Notes under the pieces: model-generated
Told to the model about the DNA's origin: nothing
Database searches by the model: none
Seen by the model: the letters and a program-made list of their open reading frames with translations, nothing else
From: Lonsdalea iberica
GTDB lineage: Bacteria; Pseudomonadota; Gammaproteobacteria; Enterobacterales; Enterobacteriaceae
Assembly: GCF_002111585.1 (NCBI RefSeq)
Contig: NZ_LUTP01000001.1
Location: forward strand, 1-64,000
DNA: 64,000 bases
Direction: 5' to 3'
Shown here: one piece after another, positions 39,629 to 50,579 of the stretch
Position numbering within the stretch: the first letter of the stretch is position 1
How the letters are laid out: each line of letters starts with the position of its first letter
Translations under genes and position numbers: made by a program

Positions 39629-40141
39629 TTAATGCGCCCCTTTTTCGTTGCGCTTGAGAGGGGTGCCGCAGCGGCGGCAGCGGTACTCGGTTTCGCCGCG
39701 GAGAATGCGATTATGACGCCTTACCGTTAGTTCGTGTTGCTGACAGGCGCACTGATAGAGAAAGGTTTTCCCACGCACGGACGTCACGGCGAATGTGTGC
39801 GTACGGCGAGCTGGCACCGCCAGAACATGCTCCATCATCCATCGCCAGGCTTTACCGTGTGGGGGCGCTTTGCCGAAGCGCGCGTAGACCAGCAGGTGCG
39901 CCAGCTCATGGGGTATGACTTCATCGATGAATGCCTGCTGATTTTCTTGCAACAGCACGGGGTTAATCCGAATTTCCCAGTCTTGCAGCCAGGCGCTGCC
40001 GGCGGTGGCGCCGCGCTGATTATAGGTGACGACGGGTTCGGGGTAGTCGCTGTCGAGAGCGGTATTGGCCAGCGCCATTTTTTGTCGCAGGCAGCGCATC
40101 ACCGCCTGATGGAGTGCGATAGGAACGCGTTCAGTCTTCAT
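39629..40141 (-). CDS. sprT: SprT family zinc metalloprotease-like protein
   Basis: A 170-residue SprT-like protein with the zincin motif [17 protein letters not shown] near residue 75 and a C-terminal zinc ribbon ([16 protein letters not shown] and YRCRRCG). Its bacterial substrate is unknown; eukaryotic relatives degrade DNA-protein crosslinks. ATG 40141 ([15 protein letters not shown]) matches the E. coli N terminus. Confidence 0.95.
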   Translation of the reverse strand: MKTERVPIALHQAVMRCLRQKMALANTALDSDYPEPVVTYNQRGATAGSAWLQDWEIRINPVLLQENQQAFIDEVIPHELAHLLVYARFGKAPPHGKAWRWMMEHVLAVPARRTHTFAVTSVRGKTFLYQCACQQHELTVRRHNRILRGETEYRCRRCGTPLKRNEKGAH

Positions 40142-40198
40142 AGCGTCAAGCATACGGTGACCGGGGCACGGTTGTAAACGTGCCCCGGTGGGGGAGGG

Positions 40199-41590
40199 TT
40201 ATTCGCCGATATTACGCAGACGCTTGCCGGACATCAGGTTATGTTCGATGTGTTCCAGCGAGACGTTTTTGGTCTCCGGGATCAGCAGTAGCGTCAGTAC
40301 GATGAACAGGACGTTAAGGCCGCCGTAGACCCAGAAGGTGTTGGCGTTGCCCAAGGTGTTTAGCAAAGTCAGGAAGGTCGCTCCGACGATCATGTTAGCG
40401 ATCCAGTTCGTGGTCGTTGAGACGGTGATGCCGAAATCACGGCCGCGCAGCGGCTGGATCTCGGAGCACAGCACCCAAATCAGCGGACCGGCGCTCATGG
40501 CGAATCCGACAATAAACATTAGTAGCATGATGATGGCGGCATATTGCATGGCGCTGGAGGTGATGCCGATGTGCAGCATCGTTCCCAGCACGCCCATGCC
40601 GAAGGCCATGACCACGAAGCCCAGAATCAGCGTCGGCTTGCGTCCCCAGCGGTCAACCAGACCGATGGCGATGAAGGTGGCCAGTACGTTGACGGCCCCG
40701 ACGATCACGGTTCCCCACATTTGCTGTCCGGTGCTGGTGAAACCGGCGACATCGAAGATCTTCGGCGCGTAGTACATGATGACATTCATGCCGGTGAACT
40801 GCTGCATTACCTGCAGCAGAATGCCGAGATAGACCGCGCGGCGGAAGTTAGCATTATGGGTAAACAGCGCCCAGCCGCTCTGCTTGATTTGCAGGCTTTC
40901 CCGAATTTCATCCAGCTCCTTTTTCGCCTGCTCGGTGGAGTCCCGCAGTCTGTCCAGCACGCGTCTGGCTTCGTTAAAGCGTCCCTTGGCCGCTAGCCAA
41001 CGCGGGCTGCCGGGCAGGAAGAAGACACCGATAAACAGCAGCACGGCCGGTAGCGTAATCACCCCCAGCATCCAGCGCCAGGAGCCGGTGTAGCTGAACG
41101 CCGTGTCGGACAGATAAGCCCCGAGAATGCCTATAGTGATCATCAGCTGGTACATGGATATCATGCTGCCGCGAATTTTCTCGGGCGCGATCTCGGACAG
41201 GTACAGCGGCGCTGTATAAGATGCCACGCCGACGGCGAGACCGAGGATCACGCGGGAGATAATCAATACCTCTACGTTCGGTGCTAACGCCGAGCTTAGC
41301 GAGCCGACGACGAACAGTACGGAGGCTATCATCAGACTGGTTTTTCTGCCCAGATGAGACGATAGCCAGCCGCTGCCGATAGCGCCGATAGCCGCGCCGA
41401 ACATCATCGAACTAACGACCCACTCCTGCTGATGACTCGTCATTTGAAACGTTTGCGTGATAAACGGCAGCGCGCCGGCAATCACCCCAATATCCAAACC
41501 GAATAGCAGCCCTGCCAGCGCGGCAAGGAAGCAGACCAAAAACGTCATGGTTTTATTGGATGCTCTGTTGTTATTTTTAGCCCCAACCAT
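40199..41590 (-). CDS. galP: galactose:H+ symporter GalP
   Basis: A 463-residue sugar-porter MFS protein with twelve helices. Hallmarks are [20 protein letters not shown] (helix 1), [25 protein letters not shown], the sugar-site [19 protein letters not shown] in helix 7, and the C-terminal [14 protein letters not shown]. It imports galactose and glucose with protons. Two Gal-type operators lie upstream, at 41674-41689 and 41775-41790, arguing for GalR/GalS control. Confidence 0.95.
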   Translation of the reverse strand: MVGAKNNNRASNKTMTFLVCFLAALAGLLFGLDIGVIAGALPFITQTFQMTSHQQEWVVSSMMFGAAIGAIGSGWLSSHLGRKTSLMIASVLFVVGSLSSALAPNVEVLIISRVILGLAVGVASYTAPLYLSEIAPEKIRGSMISMYQLMITIGILGAYLSDTAFSYTGSWRWMLGVITLPAVLLFIGVFFLPGSPRWLAAKGRFNEARRVLDRLRDSTEQAKKELDEIRESLQIKQSGWALFTHNANFRRAVYLGILLQVMQQFTGMNVIMYYAPKIFDVAGFTSTGQQMWGTVIVGAVNVLATFIAIGLVDRWGRKPTLILGFVVMAFGMGVLGTMLHIGITSSAMQYAAIIMLLMFIVGFAMSAGPLIWVLCSEIQPLRGRDFGITVSTTTNWIANMIVGATFLTLLNTLGNANTFWVYGGLNVLFIVLTLLLIPETKNVSLEHIEHNLMSGKRLRNIGE

Positions 41591-41673
41591 AGAACCTCAC
41601 TTGTTAATTCTGACCCTGGTACGCCGTAGCATAGGCTGCCACGGCATCGTGTTGTGTGATCCGTTCCCGATAG

Positions 41674-41689
41674 GTGTAATCGGTTACAA
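41674..41689. promoter_or_regulatory. GalR/GalS-type operator, proximal
   Basis: GTGTAATCGGTTACAA, matching the Gal operator pattern GTGNAANCGNTTNCAC at nearly all fixed positions; 84 bases upstream of the galP start. Confidence 0.75.
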
Positions 41690-41774
41690 TTTTGTTGCCA
41701 ACGGTCGATATTGGCTGGCTATCTATATATGACAAAACGGTATTCAGGCAATCCGAAAAGCGAGAGGTGATGGT

Positions 41775-41790
41775 CTGTAATCGATTACAA
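41775..41790. promoter_or_regulatory. GalR/GalS-type operator, distal
   Basis: CTGTAATCGATTACAA, same operator pattern, centred 101 bases from the proximal copy. Confidence 0.7.
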
Positions 41791-41911
41791 AAAATACGAT
41801 GATGAACGCAGGGGACGCTTCGGTGAGAATTATCAAAGTGTTACATAAAGGTCAATGTAGTCAGAAGTGGGTGAGAGGTCACTGTGGAAGTGTCTGAAAA
41901 ACGCGGAGTGT

Positions 41912-41946
41912 AAAAAACACCAAAGCCAGACACGCTGGCTTTGGTG
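41912..41946 (-). terminator. metK terminator
   Basis: CACCAAAGCCAG / CTGGCTTTGGTG, a 12-bp perfect stem with a 5-base loop, followed on the minus strand by six Ts. Confidence 0.9.
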
Positions 41947-41958
41947 GAAACGCGGAGA

Positions 41959-43110
41959 TTACAGGCCAGCCGCATCGCGCAGTTTAGGCGCAACGTCGGT
42001 TTTTTCCCACGGGAAATGCTCACGACCAAAGTGGCCGTACGCAGCGGTTTCCTGATAGATCGGGTGCAGCAGATCCAGCATCTGGATCAGGCCGTGCGGA
42101 CGGAGATCGAAGTATTCGCGCACCAGCTCAGCCAGTCGATCAGAGGAGATCTTCTCGGTGCCGAAGGTTTCAACGGCGATAGACGTCGGCTCAGCCACGC
42201 CGATAGCGTAGGAAACCTGAATCTCGCAACGATCGGCCAAGCCAGCGGCTACGATGTTCTTCGCCACGTAACGCGCCGCATAGGCTGCGGAACGGTCAAC
42301 TTTAGACGGATCCTTACCGGAAAACGCGCCGCCGCCGTGACGAGCCGCGCCGCCGTAGGTGTCGACGATGATCTTACGACCGGTCAGACCGCAGTCGCCC
42401 ATCGGGCCGCCGATAACGAAACGACCGGTCGGGTTGATGAAGTATTTGGTGCTGGCGGTCAGCCATTCGGCAGGCAGCACGGGCTTGATGATCTCTTCCA
42501 TCACCGCTTCCTGAAGATCTTTCAGTTTGATGTCTTCAGCATGCTGAGTGGACAGGACCACGGCGTCGATACCGGCGATTTTGCCGTTATCGTAAGCGAA
42601 GGTGACCTGGCTTTTCGCATCCGGACGCAGCCACGGCAGCGCGCCGTTTTTACGCACTTCGGACTGACGCTGTACCAGACGGTGAGCGTAGGTGATTGGT
42701 GCTGGCATCAGTACGTCGGTTTCGTTGGTCGCATAACCGAACATCAGGCCCTGGTCGCCCGCGCCTTGCTCCAGCGGATCGGTGCGGTCAACGCCTTGAT
42801 TGATATCCGGAGACTGTTTGCCGATGGCGCTCAGCACCGCGCAAGAGTTGGCGTCGAATCCCATATCGGAATGCACGTAGCCAATGTCGCGAACCGTGCG
42901 ACGTGTAATATCTTCAATATCTACCCAGGCGCTGGTCGTAATTTCACCACCGACTAACACCATTCCGGTTTTAACGTAAGTTTCGCAAGCGACGCGTGCT
43001 TTGGGATCCTGTTCCAGAATCGCATCCAGAACCGCGTCAGAGATCTGGTCGGCGATTTTGTCAGGATGTCCTTCGGAAACAGACTCGGATGTAAATAGGT
43101 GTCTAGCCAT
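41959..43110 (-). CDS. metK: S-adenosylmethionine synthase
   Basis: A 383-residue enzyme making SAM from methionine and ATP. Visible are [20 protein letters not shown] at the N terminus, [12 protein letters not shown] near 117, [20 protein letters not shown] (signature P-loop) near 260 and [14 protein letters not shown]. The length agrees with E. coli MetK. Met-box-like repeats lie upstream of the start, consistent with MetJ repression. Confidence 0.98.
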   Translation of the reverse strand: MARHLFTSESVSEGHPDKIADQISDAVLDAILEQDPKARVACETYVKTGMVLVGGEITTSAWVDIEDITRRTVRDIGYVHSDMGFDANSCAVLSAIGKQSPDINQGVDRTDPLEQGAGDQGLMFGYATNETDVLMPAPITYAHRLVQRQSEVRKNGALPWLRPDAKSQVTFAYDNGKIAGIDAVVLSTQHAEDIKLKDLQEAVMEEIIKPVLPAEWLTASTKYFINPTGRFVIGGPMGDCGLTGRKIIVDTYGGAARHGGGAFSGKDPSKVDRSAAYAARYVAKNIVAAGLADRCEIQVSYAIGVAEPTSIAVETFGTEKISSDRLAELVREYFDLRPHGLIQMLDLLHPIYQETAAYGHFGREHFPWEKTDVAPKLRDAAGL

Positions 43111-43816
43111 GAGTTTCTTTACCTTGTAAGAGCAAAGCCGTTAAGCAGTGTATCGGTTAATCGGTATAGACGGATTAACATCTGGATGGCTATTTTAGGT
43201 CGGTTTTTAGTCCCATTGCCAGTAGTTTTTGCCCGTCGATCCGGATCCCGTTTGATGGTCTCTATCGCCGTTTGACGCAACTCCGCGGATTGTTACGAAT
43301 TTCATTTTGATTTTCCAGGGTGGGATCGGTATAACCGGCGCTCAGTTTCAATACCCGTGTTATGCTTAGTTTTTGCCGTTTCCATTTAATGGCCAGACCG
43401 CACAGCCTGCGGCCTGCTGGGAGGTGATAGGATTAATGACCCGTTGTTCGTTCCGTGAGTCGCGCTCTCCGCGACGCGCCGTCGCCGCTATGGCGCCTTC
43501 GTATCCTCTCTTTTCGCTTTCAGCCCAGCATTGTCTTTCCCGCAGTGCGACGCAGGATTCCCGCGCCGGCTGACCCTCTTTCATTCCTTTGCAGATGGAC
43601 GCCGCGCGTTCTTCTGATGATGGTTTCCCTGGATTTTACCGAAACATATCTCGGAGCCTGACATCGTGCTTTACACTGAAAAGAGTCACAAATCGACGGC
43701 ATACTACTCTCTGCCGGGCCCTGCATTATTAGTGGTGCAGACTGAACGCATGTTTCAGGTTGTCTACGCTGGAGCATCCATGATTGCCGATATTGCTACA
43801 ACAGAAGGGGACTGCC
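43111..43816. other. 706-base region between divergent metK and speA
   Basis: It holds the two promoters. Short frames (43366-43584 and 43455-43661) lack support; E. coli has yqgB and yqgD here but I find no matching peptide. Confidence 0.5.
43168..43191. promoter_or_regulatory. Met-box-like repeats upstream of metK
   Basis: Three consecutive octamers AGACGGAT, TAACATCT and GGATGGCT resemble the MetJ consensus AGACGTCT, the first best (6 of 8) and the last weakest. They lie 58-81 bases upstream of metK. Confidence 0.5.
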
Positions 43817-45796
43817 ATGTCTGACGACATGATCCATTCGCACTCGTCAGCGGCGGGTAAGCACGACAATGTACGCTCCATGCAGGAGGTGGCCATGAAT
43901 GATCGCGATGCCAGCGAAATGCTGCGCACCTACAACATTGCCTGGTGGGGCAATAACTATTATGACGTCAACGAGCTGGGGCATATCACCGTCTGTCCCG
44001 ATCCGGACGTGCCTGAAGCACGTGTCGATTTGGCGCATTTGGTGAAAGAGCGTCAGGGTAAAGCCGATCGTCGTTTGCCCGCGCTGTTCTGCTTCCCGCA
44101 AATTCTGAAGCACCGCCTGCGCTCCATCAACGGGGCGTTCCAGCGTGCGCGCGAATCCTTCGGCTACGAAGGCCGCTACTTTTTGGTCTACCCGATTAAG
44201 GTGAACCAGCATCGCAGGGTGATTGAAACGCTGGTGAACTCCGGCGAGCCGCTGGGACTCGAAGCCGGTTCCAAGGCGGAACTGATGGCCGTGCTCGGTC
44301 ATGCCGGCATGACCCGCACCGTCATCGTCTGCAACGGTTACAAAGACCGCGAATACATTCGTCTGGCGCTAATCGGGGAAAAGCTGGGGCATAAAGTGTA
44401 CCTGGTGATTGAGAAAATGTCGGAAATCCGGCTGGTGCTGGAAGAAGCGGAGCGTCTGAACGTGGTGCCGCGTCTGGGCGTGCGCGCTCGACTGGCTTCT
44501 CAAGGCTCGGGCAAGTGGGAGTCCAGCGGCGGCGAAAAATCCAAATTCGGACTGGCGGCGGCACAGGTACTGCAACTGGTCGAAATGCTGCGCGAGGCCG
44601 GCCGCCTGGAAAGCCTGCAATTGCTGCATTTCCATCTCGGCTCTCAGCTGGCGAATATCCGGGATATCGCGACCGGCGTGCGCGAATCGGCTCGATTCTA
44701 TGTCGAACTGCACAAGCTCGGCGTGAATATTCAGTGCTTTGACGTGGGTGGCGGTTTGGGCGTGGACTATGAAGGGACGCGCTCGCAGTCGGACTGCTCC
44801 GTGAACTACGGACTGAACGAATACGCTAACAACGTTATCTGGGGTATCGGGGAAGCGTGTAACGAACATGGGCTGCCGCACCCAATGGTGATCACCGAGT
44901 CCGGCCGCGCCCTGACGGCGCACCATACCGTGCTGGTGTCCAACATCATCGGCGTGGAACGCAACGAGTTCAGCGAGCCGGAATCGCCGGGGGAAGAGGC
45001 TCCGCGCGCGCTGGAAAGCATGTGGTCGACCTGGAATGAGATTACGCAAACAGGCAATCGCCGCTCCTTGCGCGAATGGCTGCATGACAGCCAGATGGAC
45101 CTGTACGATGTCCACACGCAATATGCGCACGGCATGCTGGATCTGACGCAGCGGGCAAAGGCGGAACAGCTTTATCTGAGCATCTGCCAGCGTATCCAAC
45201 AGCAGCTCGATCCCAGCAATCGCGCGCACCGACCCATCATCGACGAACTGCAAGAGAGAATGGCGGACAAGCTGTACGTCAACTTCTCGCTGTTCCAGTC
45301 CATGCCGGATGCGTGGGGGATCGACCAACTGTTCCCGGTGCTGCCGTTGGAAGGACTGGATAAACTGCCGGAACGTCGCGCGGTCTTGCTGGATATCACC
45401 TGCGATTCCGATGGTGCTATCGACCATTATATTGATGGCGACGGTATTGCCACGACCATGCCGATGCCGCCGTACAATCCGGAAGATCCGCCGCTGCTGG
45501 GCTTCTTTATGGTGGGTGCCTATCAGGAGATTCTGGGCAACATGCATAACCTGTTCGGCGACACCGCCACCGTGGACGTTTTCGTCGGCGAAGACGGCAA
45601 GGTCGATATTGTGGAGTCGGACGAAGGCGATACGGTCGCGGATATGCTGGAGTACGTGCAGTTGAATCCGGATGTCCTGATGTCTCGCTTCCGTGATCAG
45701 GTGAAGGCGGCTCAGCTACAGCCGGAGCTGCGGGCGCAGTTCCTGCATGAGTTCGAGACGGGGCTGTACGGCTACACCTACCTCGAAGACGAATAA
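43817..45796 (+). CDS. speA: biosynthetic arginine decarboxylase
   Basis: A 659-residue PLP enzyme of fold type III converting arginine to agmatine for putrescine synthesis. The PLP lysine is in [15 protein letters not shown] near residue 128; further landmarks are [54 protein letters not shown] and the second-site cysteine region [23 protein letters not shown] 43817 (AAGGGG upstream) matches E. coli. In E. coli speB follows; here a terminator follows and then loiP. Confidence 0.97.
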   Translation: MSDDMIHSHSSAAGKHDNVRSMQEVAMNDRDASEMLRTYNIAWWGNNYYDVNELGHITVCPDPDVPEARVDLAHLVKERQGKADRRLPALFCFPQILKHRLRSINGAFQRARESFGYEGRYFLVYPIKVNQHRRVIETLVNSGEPLGLEAGSKAELMAVLGHAGMTRTVIVCNGYKDREYIRLALIGEKLGHKVYLVIEKMSEIRLVLEEAERLNVVPRLGVRARLASQGSGKWESSGGEKSKFGLAAAQVLQLVEMLREAGRLESLQLLHFHLGSQLANIRDIATGVRESARFYVELHKLGVNIQCFDVGGGLGVDYEGTRSQSDCSVNYGLNEYANNVIWGIGEACNEHGLPHPMVITESGRALTAHHTVLVSNIIGVERNEFSEPESPGEEAPRALESMWSTWNEITQTGNRRSLREWLHDSQMDLYDVHTQYAHGMLDLTQRAKAEQLYLSICQRIQQQLDPSNRAHRPIIDELQERMADKLYVNFSLFQSMPDAWGIDQLFPVLPLEGLDKLPERRAVLLDITCDSDGAIDHYIDGDGIATTMPMPPYNPEDPPLLGFFMVGAYQEILGNMHNLFGDTATVDVFVGEDGKVDIVESDEGDTVADMLEYVQLNPDVLMSRFRDQVKAAQLQPELRAQFLHEFETGLYGYTYLEDE

Positions 45797-45822
45797 CGCG
45801 TCCTGAGGCGTCACAATACGAG

Positions 45823-45853
45823 AAGGCTGAGTGTGAACTCAGCCTTTGTTATT
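45823..45853 (+). terminator. speA terminator
   Basis: AAGGCTGAGT-GTGA-ACTCAGCCTT perfect 10-bp stem followed by TGTTATTT. Confidence 0.8.
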
Positions 45854-46005
45854 TCTGCCGACGTCATGCCGAAAGTTTATGTCGGAAACGTAGTCGTTTG
45901 TCGCAGGGCGCCAGCGGGCAACCCACCGGCTGTCAGACTTTCTAGCGGCAAGAAAGGGCGGCAACGTGATGAGGTAGGGGCGGGTGATATGGGCGGCGGA
46001 GAGAA

Positions 46006-46031
46006 ATGAAAAGGGCGCCGAGGCGCCCTTT
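46006..46031 (-). terminator. loiP terminator
   Basis: AAAGGGCGCC / GGCGCCCTTT stem with a 2-base loop; the minus strand continues TTCATTTC. It lies 25 bases after the loiP stop. Confidence 0.75.
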
Positions 46032-46055
46032 GTCGTTATCTGAAAGCGTCAGCGA

Positions 46056-46808
46056 TTATTTGTTTTCGGTGATACGCTTGCGGATATGTTCAGCACGTTC
46101 TTTCGACGCCGGGTGGGAGTCAAACATGCTGCTGTCGCGGCCAGCATCCATCTTCGCCAGTTTCTCGAAGCTGGTCGCCAGACCTTCGCGGTTGACGCCA
46201 CGTTTTTTCAGCAGATCGAAAGAGTAGTCATCAGCCTGAGATTCCTGCGCCTGAGAGAACTGCGCGTTAACCAGCGCTTCGCCCAGATCGGCCAACTGAG
46301 ACTTAGACAGCGTAGCGGCAACGCCGCCCGCAGACGCGGCAGCGGAGCGTGCAGCTTCTGCCGCGTAAGCGACCTGCATGGCTTTACGGGTATGGCCCAA
46401 CGCGACGTGGCCCATTTCGTGGCCCAATACGCCTTCCACTTCGTTATCGTTCATCATGTCCATCAGGCCGCTGTATACGCGGATGCAGCCGTTAGCCATC
46501 GCCCAGGCGTTGACGTCTTTCGTCAGGTAAACTTTGTAATTAGCCGGGGTGCCGTTGATGTCGTGACCGAGTGAGTTGGCGATTTTATTCAGGCGCTTGG
46601 TGTATTTGCTGTTGGCGGGTGCGATGCTCGCCTCTTTATCCATTTCCTCACAAGACTGCGTGCTCAGCGTTTTAACGTCTGAATCACTCAAAGAGGCGGC
46701 TTTGAAAGCCTGGGTGCCGGACTGCAGCATTTGTGCTGCGTCCATGCTCTTACAGCCACTCAATGACGTTGCCATGACGATCGCTAATAGTGAAGCTCGT
46801 AATTTCAT
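46056..46808 (-). CDS. loiP: M48 metalloprotease lipoprotein LoiP
   Basis: A 250-residue outer-membrane lipoprotein protease. The signal peptide ends in the lipobox LSGC (Cys near residue 19). The zinc motif is HEMGHVALGH near residue 135, with the third ligand region AQESQADDYSFDLL near 195. In E. coli it acts under low-osmolarity stress with YfgC/BepA. ATG 46808 is preceded by GGGAGAAAAGGG. Divergent from tktA, as in E. coli. Confidence 0.93.
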   Translation of the reverse strand: MKLRASLLAIVMATSLSGCKSMDAAQMLQSGTQAFKAASLSDSDVKTLSTQSCEEMDKEASIAPANSKYTKRLNKIANSLGHDINGTPANYKVYLTKDVNAWAMANGCIRVYSGLMDMMNDNEVEGVLGHEMGHVALGHTRKAMQVAYAAEAARSAAASAGGVAATLSKSQLADLGEALVNAQFSQAQESQADDYSFDLLKKRGVNREGLATSFEKLAKMDAGRDSSMFDSHPASKERAEHIRKRITENK

Positions 46809-47166
46809 CCCTTTTCTCCCTAGGATTGTAAGTAAAAACAACGCGTCTTTGACTAAAGACGTAACAAAAGAAGGGATAATGTAAGGGAATGTACATGGTA
46901 TTAATAGGAATAAATGCAGAACTTTCTATTCGTCGGGAAATAGTACGCTGCATCCCTGAATGGATGGGCAATGGCGAAGTTTGCTTGGACGATGATGGTG
47001 TGAATCCTGCGTCCTAAGGGCGCTCGGCGCGTACGGTTCCCAGTGCATTCAGACGGGATTTCATGTACATTTAAAACTATCTCTTCTTGGTCTTTTCGGG
47101 CTAACGTTCTGGTTTATATATCGTGTGTTCGGCAAGACACTTGTTCAATCCGATCTGGAGTAAAGC
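46809..47166. other. divergent loiP/tktA promoter region
   Basis: 358 bases without a supported gene. The right end carries the tktA ribosome binding site (CTGGAGTAAAGC). Confidence 0.5.
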
Positions 47167-49161
47167 ATGTCCTCTCGTAAAGAACTTGCCAATGCTATCC
47201 GTGCGTTGAGCATGGATGGTGTGCAGAAGGCCAAATCTGGCCATCCGGGCGCACCGATGGGTATGGCCGATATCGCCGAAGTCCTGTGGCGTGACTACCT
47301 CAATCATAATCCTGTTAACCCGCATTGGGCCAACCGCGACCGTTTCGTGCTGTCTAACGGTCACGCCTCCATGCTGATCTACAGCCTGCTGCACCTGACC
47401 GGCTACGACCTGCCGTTGGAAGAACTGAAGAACTTCCGTCAGCTGCACTCCAAAACGCCGGGTCACCCGGAAGTCGGCTATACGCCGGGCGTGGAAACGA
47501 CGACGGGCCCGCTGGGGCAGGGGATCGCCAACGCGGTCGGTATGGCTATCGCCGAGCGCACGCTGGCGTCGCAGTTCAACCGCCCTGGGCATAACATCGT
47601 CGACCACCACACCTACACCTTCCTGGGCGATGGTTGCATGATGGAAGGGATCTCGCACGAGGTCTGTTCACTAGCAGGTACGCTGAAGCTTGGCAAACTG
47701 ACCGCGTTCTACGATGACAACGGTATTTCCATCGACGGTCACATCACCGGTTGGTTCACGGACGATACGGCCGCTCGCTTTGAAGCCTACGGCTGGCATG
47801 TTATTCGCGGTATCGACGGTCACGATGCGGATGCCATTAAACGCGCCATCGCCGAAGCCCAGTTGGTAACCGACAAACCGTCTCTGCTGATGTGCAAAAC
47901 GGTCATCGGCTTCGGTTCGCCGAACAAGCAGGGTACGCATGAAGTTCATGGTGCTGCGCTGGGCGATGCCGAAGTGGCCGCGACCCGTAAAAACATCGGC
48001 TGGAACTACGGCCCGTTCGAGATCCCGGCCGACATCTACGCCGAGTGGGACGCCCGCGACGCGGGGCAGCGCAAAGAAGCTGACTGGAATAAGGCGTTCG
48101 ACGCTTACGCCAGCGCTTATCCGGATCTGGCCGCTGAATTCCGTCGTCGTGTCGACGGCGAACTGCCGGCAAACTGGCAGGCGGAATCCGCCAAATATAT
48201 CGAAGAGCTGCAGGCTAACCCGGCTAGCATCGCCAGCCGCAAGGCGTCTCAGAATGCGCTGGAGAATTACGGCAAGCTGTTGCCTGAATTCCTGGGCGGA
48301 TCGGCAGATTTGGCGCCAAGCAACCTGACCATGTGGTCCGGCTCCAAGCCGCTGAACGAAGATCCGGCGGGCAACTACATCCACTACGGCGTACGCGAGT
48401 TCGGGATGACCGCTATCGCCAACGGGATTGGCCTGCACAGCGGTTTCATTCCTTACACCGCGACCTTCCTGATGTTTGTGGAGTATGCGCGTAATGCGGT
48501 ACGTATGGCGGCGCTGATGAAACTGCGCAGCATCTACGTTTATACCCATGATTCAATCGGTCTGGGTGAAGATGGCCCGACTCACCAGCCGGTTGAACAG
48601 CTGGCGAGTCTGCGTGTTACGCCGAACCTCAGCACCTGGCGTCCGGCTGATCAGGTCGAAACCGCCGTGGCATGGAAATATGCGATTGAACGTCAGGATG
48701 GTCCTTCCGCGCTGATCCTGTCACGTCAGAATCTGGCGCAGCAGGAACGTACCGTAGAGCAGTTGGCGAATATTGCCAAAGGCGCTTACGTACTGAAAGA
48801 CAGCGACGGTCAGCCTGACCTGATCCTGATCGCTACCGGTTCTGAAGTGGAACTGGCCGTGGCGGCCTGGCAGCAGCTGACGAACGACGGCGTGAAGGCG
48901 CGCGTGGTTTCCATGCCTTCTACCGATGCGTTCGACAAGCAGGATGCTGCATACCGTGAATCTGTACTGCCTGCCGCCGTCAGCGCGCGCGTGGCGGTGG
49001 AAGCCGGTATCGCCGACTATTGGTACAAATATGTCGGTCTGAACGGGGCGATTGTCGGCATGACCACCTTTGGTGAGTCTGCACCGGCCGAGCTGTTGTT
49101 CAACGAGTTTGGTTTCACAACCGAAAATGTGGTCGCAAAAGCAAAAGCTTTGCTGAAATAA
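47167..49161 (+). CDS. tktA: transketolase
   Basis: A 664-residue thiamine-diphosphate enzyme shifting two-carbon units in the pentose phosphate pathway. Visible: [33 protein letters not shown], the ThDP motif [18 protein letters not shown] to [10 protein letters not shown] near 155-190, the catalytic-loop region [14 protein letters not shown], and [20 protein letters not shown]. It is followed by a strong terminator and then the epd-pgk-fbaA cluster. Confidence 0.98.
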   Translation: MSSRKELANAIRALSMDGVQKAKSGHPGAPMGMADIAEVLWRDYLNHNPVNPHWANRDRFVLSNGHASMLIYSLLHLTGYDLPLEELKNFRQLHSKTPGHPEVGYTPGVETTTGPLGQGIANAVGMAIAERTLASQFNRPGHNIVDHHTYTFLGDGCMMEGISHEVCSLAGTLKLGKLTAFYDDNGISIDGHITGWFTDDTAARFEAYGWHVIRGIDGHDADAIKRAIAEAQLVTDKPSLLMCKTVIGFGSPNKQGTHEVHGAALGDAEVAATRKNIGWNYGPFEIPADIYAEWDARDAGQRKEADWNKAFDAYASAYPDLAAEFRRRVDGELPANWQAESAKYIEELQANPASIASRKASQNALENYGKLLPEFLGGSADLAPSNLTMWSGSKPLNEDPAGNYIHYGVREFGMTAIANGIGLHSGFIPYTATFLMFVEYARNAVRMAALMKLRSIYVYTHDSIGLGEDGPTHQPVEQLASLRVTPNLSTWRPADQVETAVAWKYAIERQDGPSALILSRQNLAQQERTVEQLANIAKGAYVLKDSDGQPDLILIATGSEVELAVAAWQQLTNDGVKARVVSMPSTDAFDKQDAAYRESVLPAAVSARVAVEAGIADYWYKYVGLNGAIVGMTTFGESAPAELLFNEFGFTTENVVAKAKALLK

Positions 49162-49180
49162 GTACTGCGTTTGACGAATA

Positions 49181-49210
49181 AAGGCCGGGGAATTCCCCCG
49201 GCCTTTTTTT
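49181..49210 (+). terminator. tktA terminator
   Basis: AAGGCCGGGG / CCCCGGCCTT stem with a short loop, followed by a run of Ts. Confidence 0.9.
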
Positions 49211-49495
49211 ATCTTCGATCCCTACTTTTTCAATGCGACAAGAAGTTGTATTCATTTTTTTGACGTACGTCACTCTTCTGGCACATGCCCGTGGGGACGA
49301 TTCCTTTTGACAATGAATTCGTTTATGCTAGCTGAAGCGTTTCAGTCATCGGAGCAGTCACCCATTTTCCGCTCAATCAGCCGGGTTTCACGGGCCGATG
49401 ACGAAGAGAACGCAAGGTATAACCAACGGTTTATTCCTGACGATGTACTGATTATTCTATAGGACCAGCGGTTTTATCATTGCACAGGGAATTTC
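49211..49495. promoter_or_regulatory. epd-pgk-fbaA upstream region with a perfect palindrome
   Basis: Contains the 12-bp perfect palindrome TGACGTACGTCA at 49261-49272, directly after a T run. It may be an operator; the regulator is not identified. Promoters of the operon are expected here. Confidence 0.4.
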
Positions 49496-50511
49496 ATGAC
49501 GATCCGTATTGCGATAAACGGTTTTGGTCGGATAGGACGCAGTGTATTGCGGGCTCTCTATGAGTCCGGACGGCGCGCGAGATCTCCGTCGTCGCGATCA
49601 ATGAACTGGCGAATGCCGAAGGGATCGCCCACCTACTCAAATACGACAGTAGCCATGGCCGTTTTTCGTGGGATGTCGCTCAGGAATGCGATCAGCTGTA
49701 CGTAGGGGATGACATCATCCGCCTGCTGCACGAGCCGCAGCCGCAACACCTGCCCTGGAAAGAACTGGGTGTGGACATCGTGCTGGACTGTAGCGGCGTC
49801 TACGGCAGCCGGGCCGATGGCGAGGCGCATCTGGCCGCCGGCGCTCGCAAAGTGCTGTTTTCGCATCCCGGCACGCCGGATCTGGACGCCACTGTGGTGT
49901 ACGGCGTCAACCAGGATGATCTAAGGTCCGATCACCGTCTGGTGTCGAATGCATCCTGCACCACCAACTGTATTATTCCCGTGATAAAACTGCTCGATGA
50001 CGCGTTTGGCATTGAAAGCGGTACGGTCACCACTATTCATGCCTCCATGAACGATCAACCGGTGATTGACGCCTATCACCATGATTTGCGCCGCACGCGT
50101 GCGGCCAGCCAGTCAATCATTCCGGTGGATACCAAACTGGCGGCGGGAATTACGCGGTTTTTTCCGAAATTCCTGGATCGTTTTGAAGCGATATCCGTGC
50201 GGGTTCCCACCACGAACGTCACGGCGATCGATTTAAGCGTTAGCGTGAGAAGTAAAGTAAACGTCTGCGAAATCAATAGCCTGCTGCAAAGCTCAGCGCG
50301 AGGGGCATTTCGTGGTATAGTTGACTACACAGAATTACCGTTAGTTTCGGCCGATTTTAATCACGATCCGCACAGCGCGATCGTGGACGGAACTCAAACC
50401 CGGGTCAGTGGGCATTATCTGATAAAAACACTGGTCTGGTGCGATAATGAATGGGGCTTCGCCAACCGCATGTTGGATACAACTCGGGCAATGGCGGCCT
50501 GCGGATTCTAG
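49496..50511 (+). pseudogene. epd: erythrose-4-phosphate dehydrogenase gene with a one-base deletion
   Basis: The first frame encodes a GAPDH-like start ([20 protein letters not shown], then SGRRA) and at 49577-49579 shifts: the matching continuation [20 protein letters not shown] is in the next frame and runs without further defects through [19 protein letters not shown] (catalytic Cys) to the normal end. One missing base within CGGCGCGCGAG restores 338 codons, the E. coli length. Epd oxidises erythrose 4-phosphate for pyridoxal phosphate synthesis. Either the gene is dead and GapA serves instead, or the read has an error in a GC repeat. Confidence 0.9.
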
Positions 50512-50579
50512 TACGCGGCGGCGGTTCTGCCGACGCCTCGCTCAAGCAACTTTAAGAGAATCAACCAAGAGGATTCACC

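Noticed and set aside
41650-41680. CRP site near galP (TGTGA half-site)
   Set aside because: Only one half matches; the second half diverges from TCACA.
41941-42957. 338-codon plus-strand frame inside metK
   Set aside because: Shadow of metK on the opposite strand.
44369-45547. 392-codon minus-strand frame inside speA
   Set aside because: Shadow of speA; no start signal.
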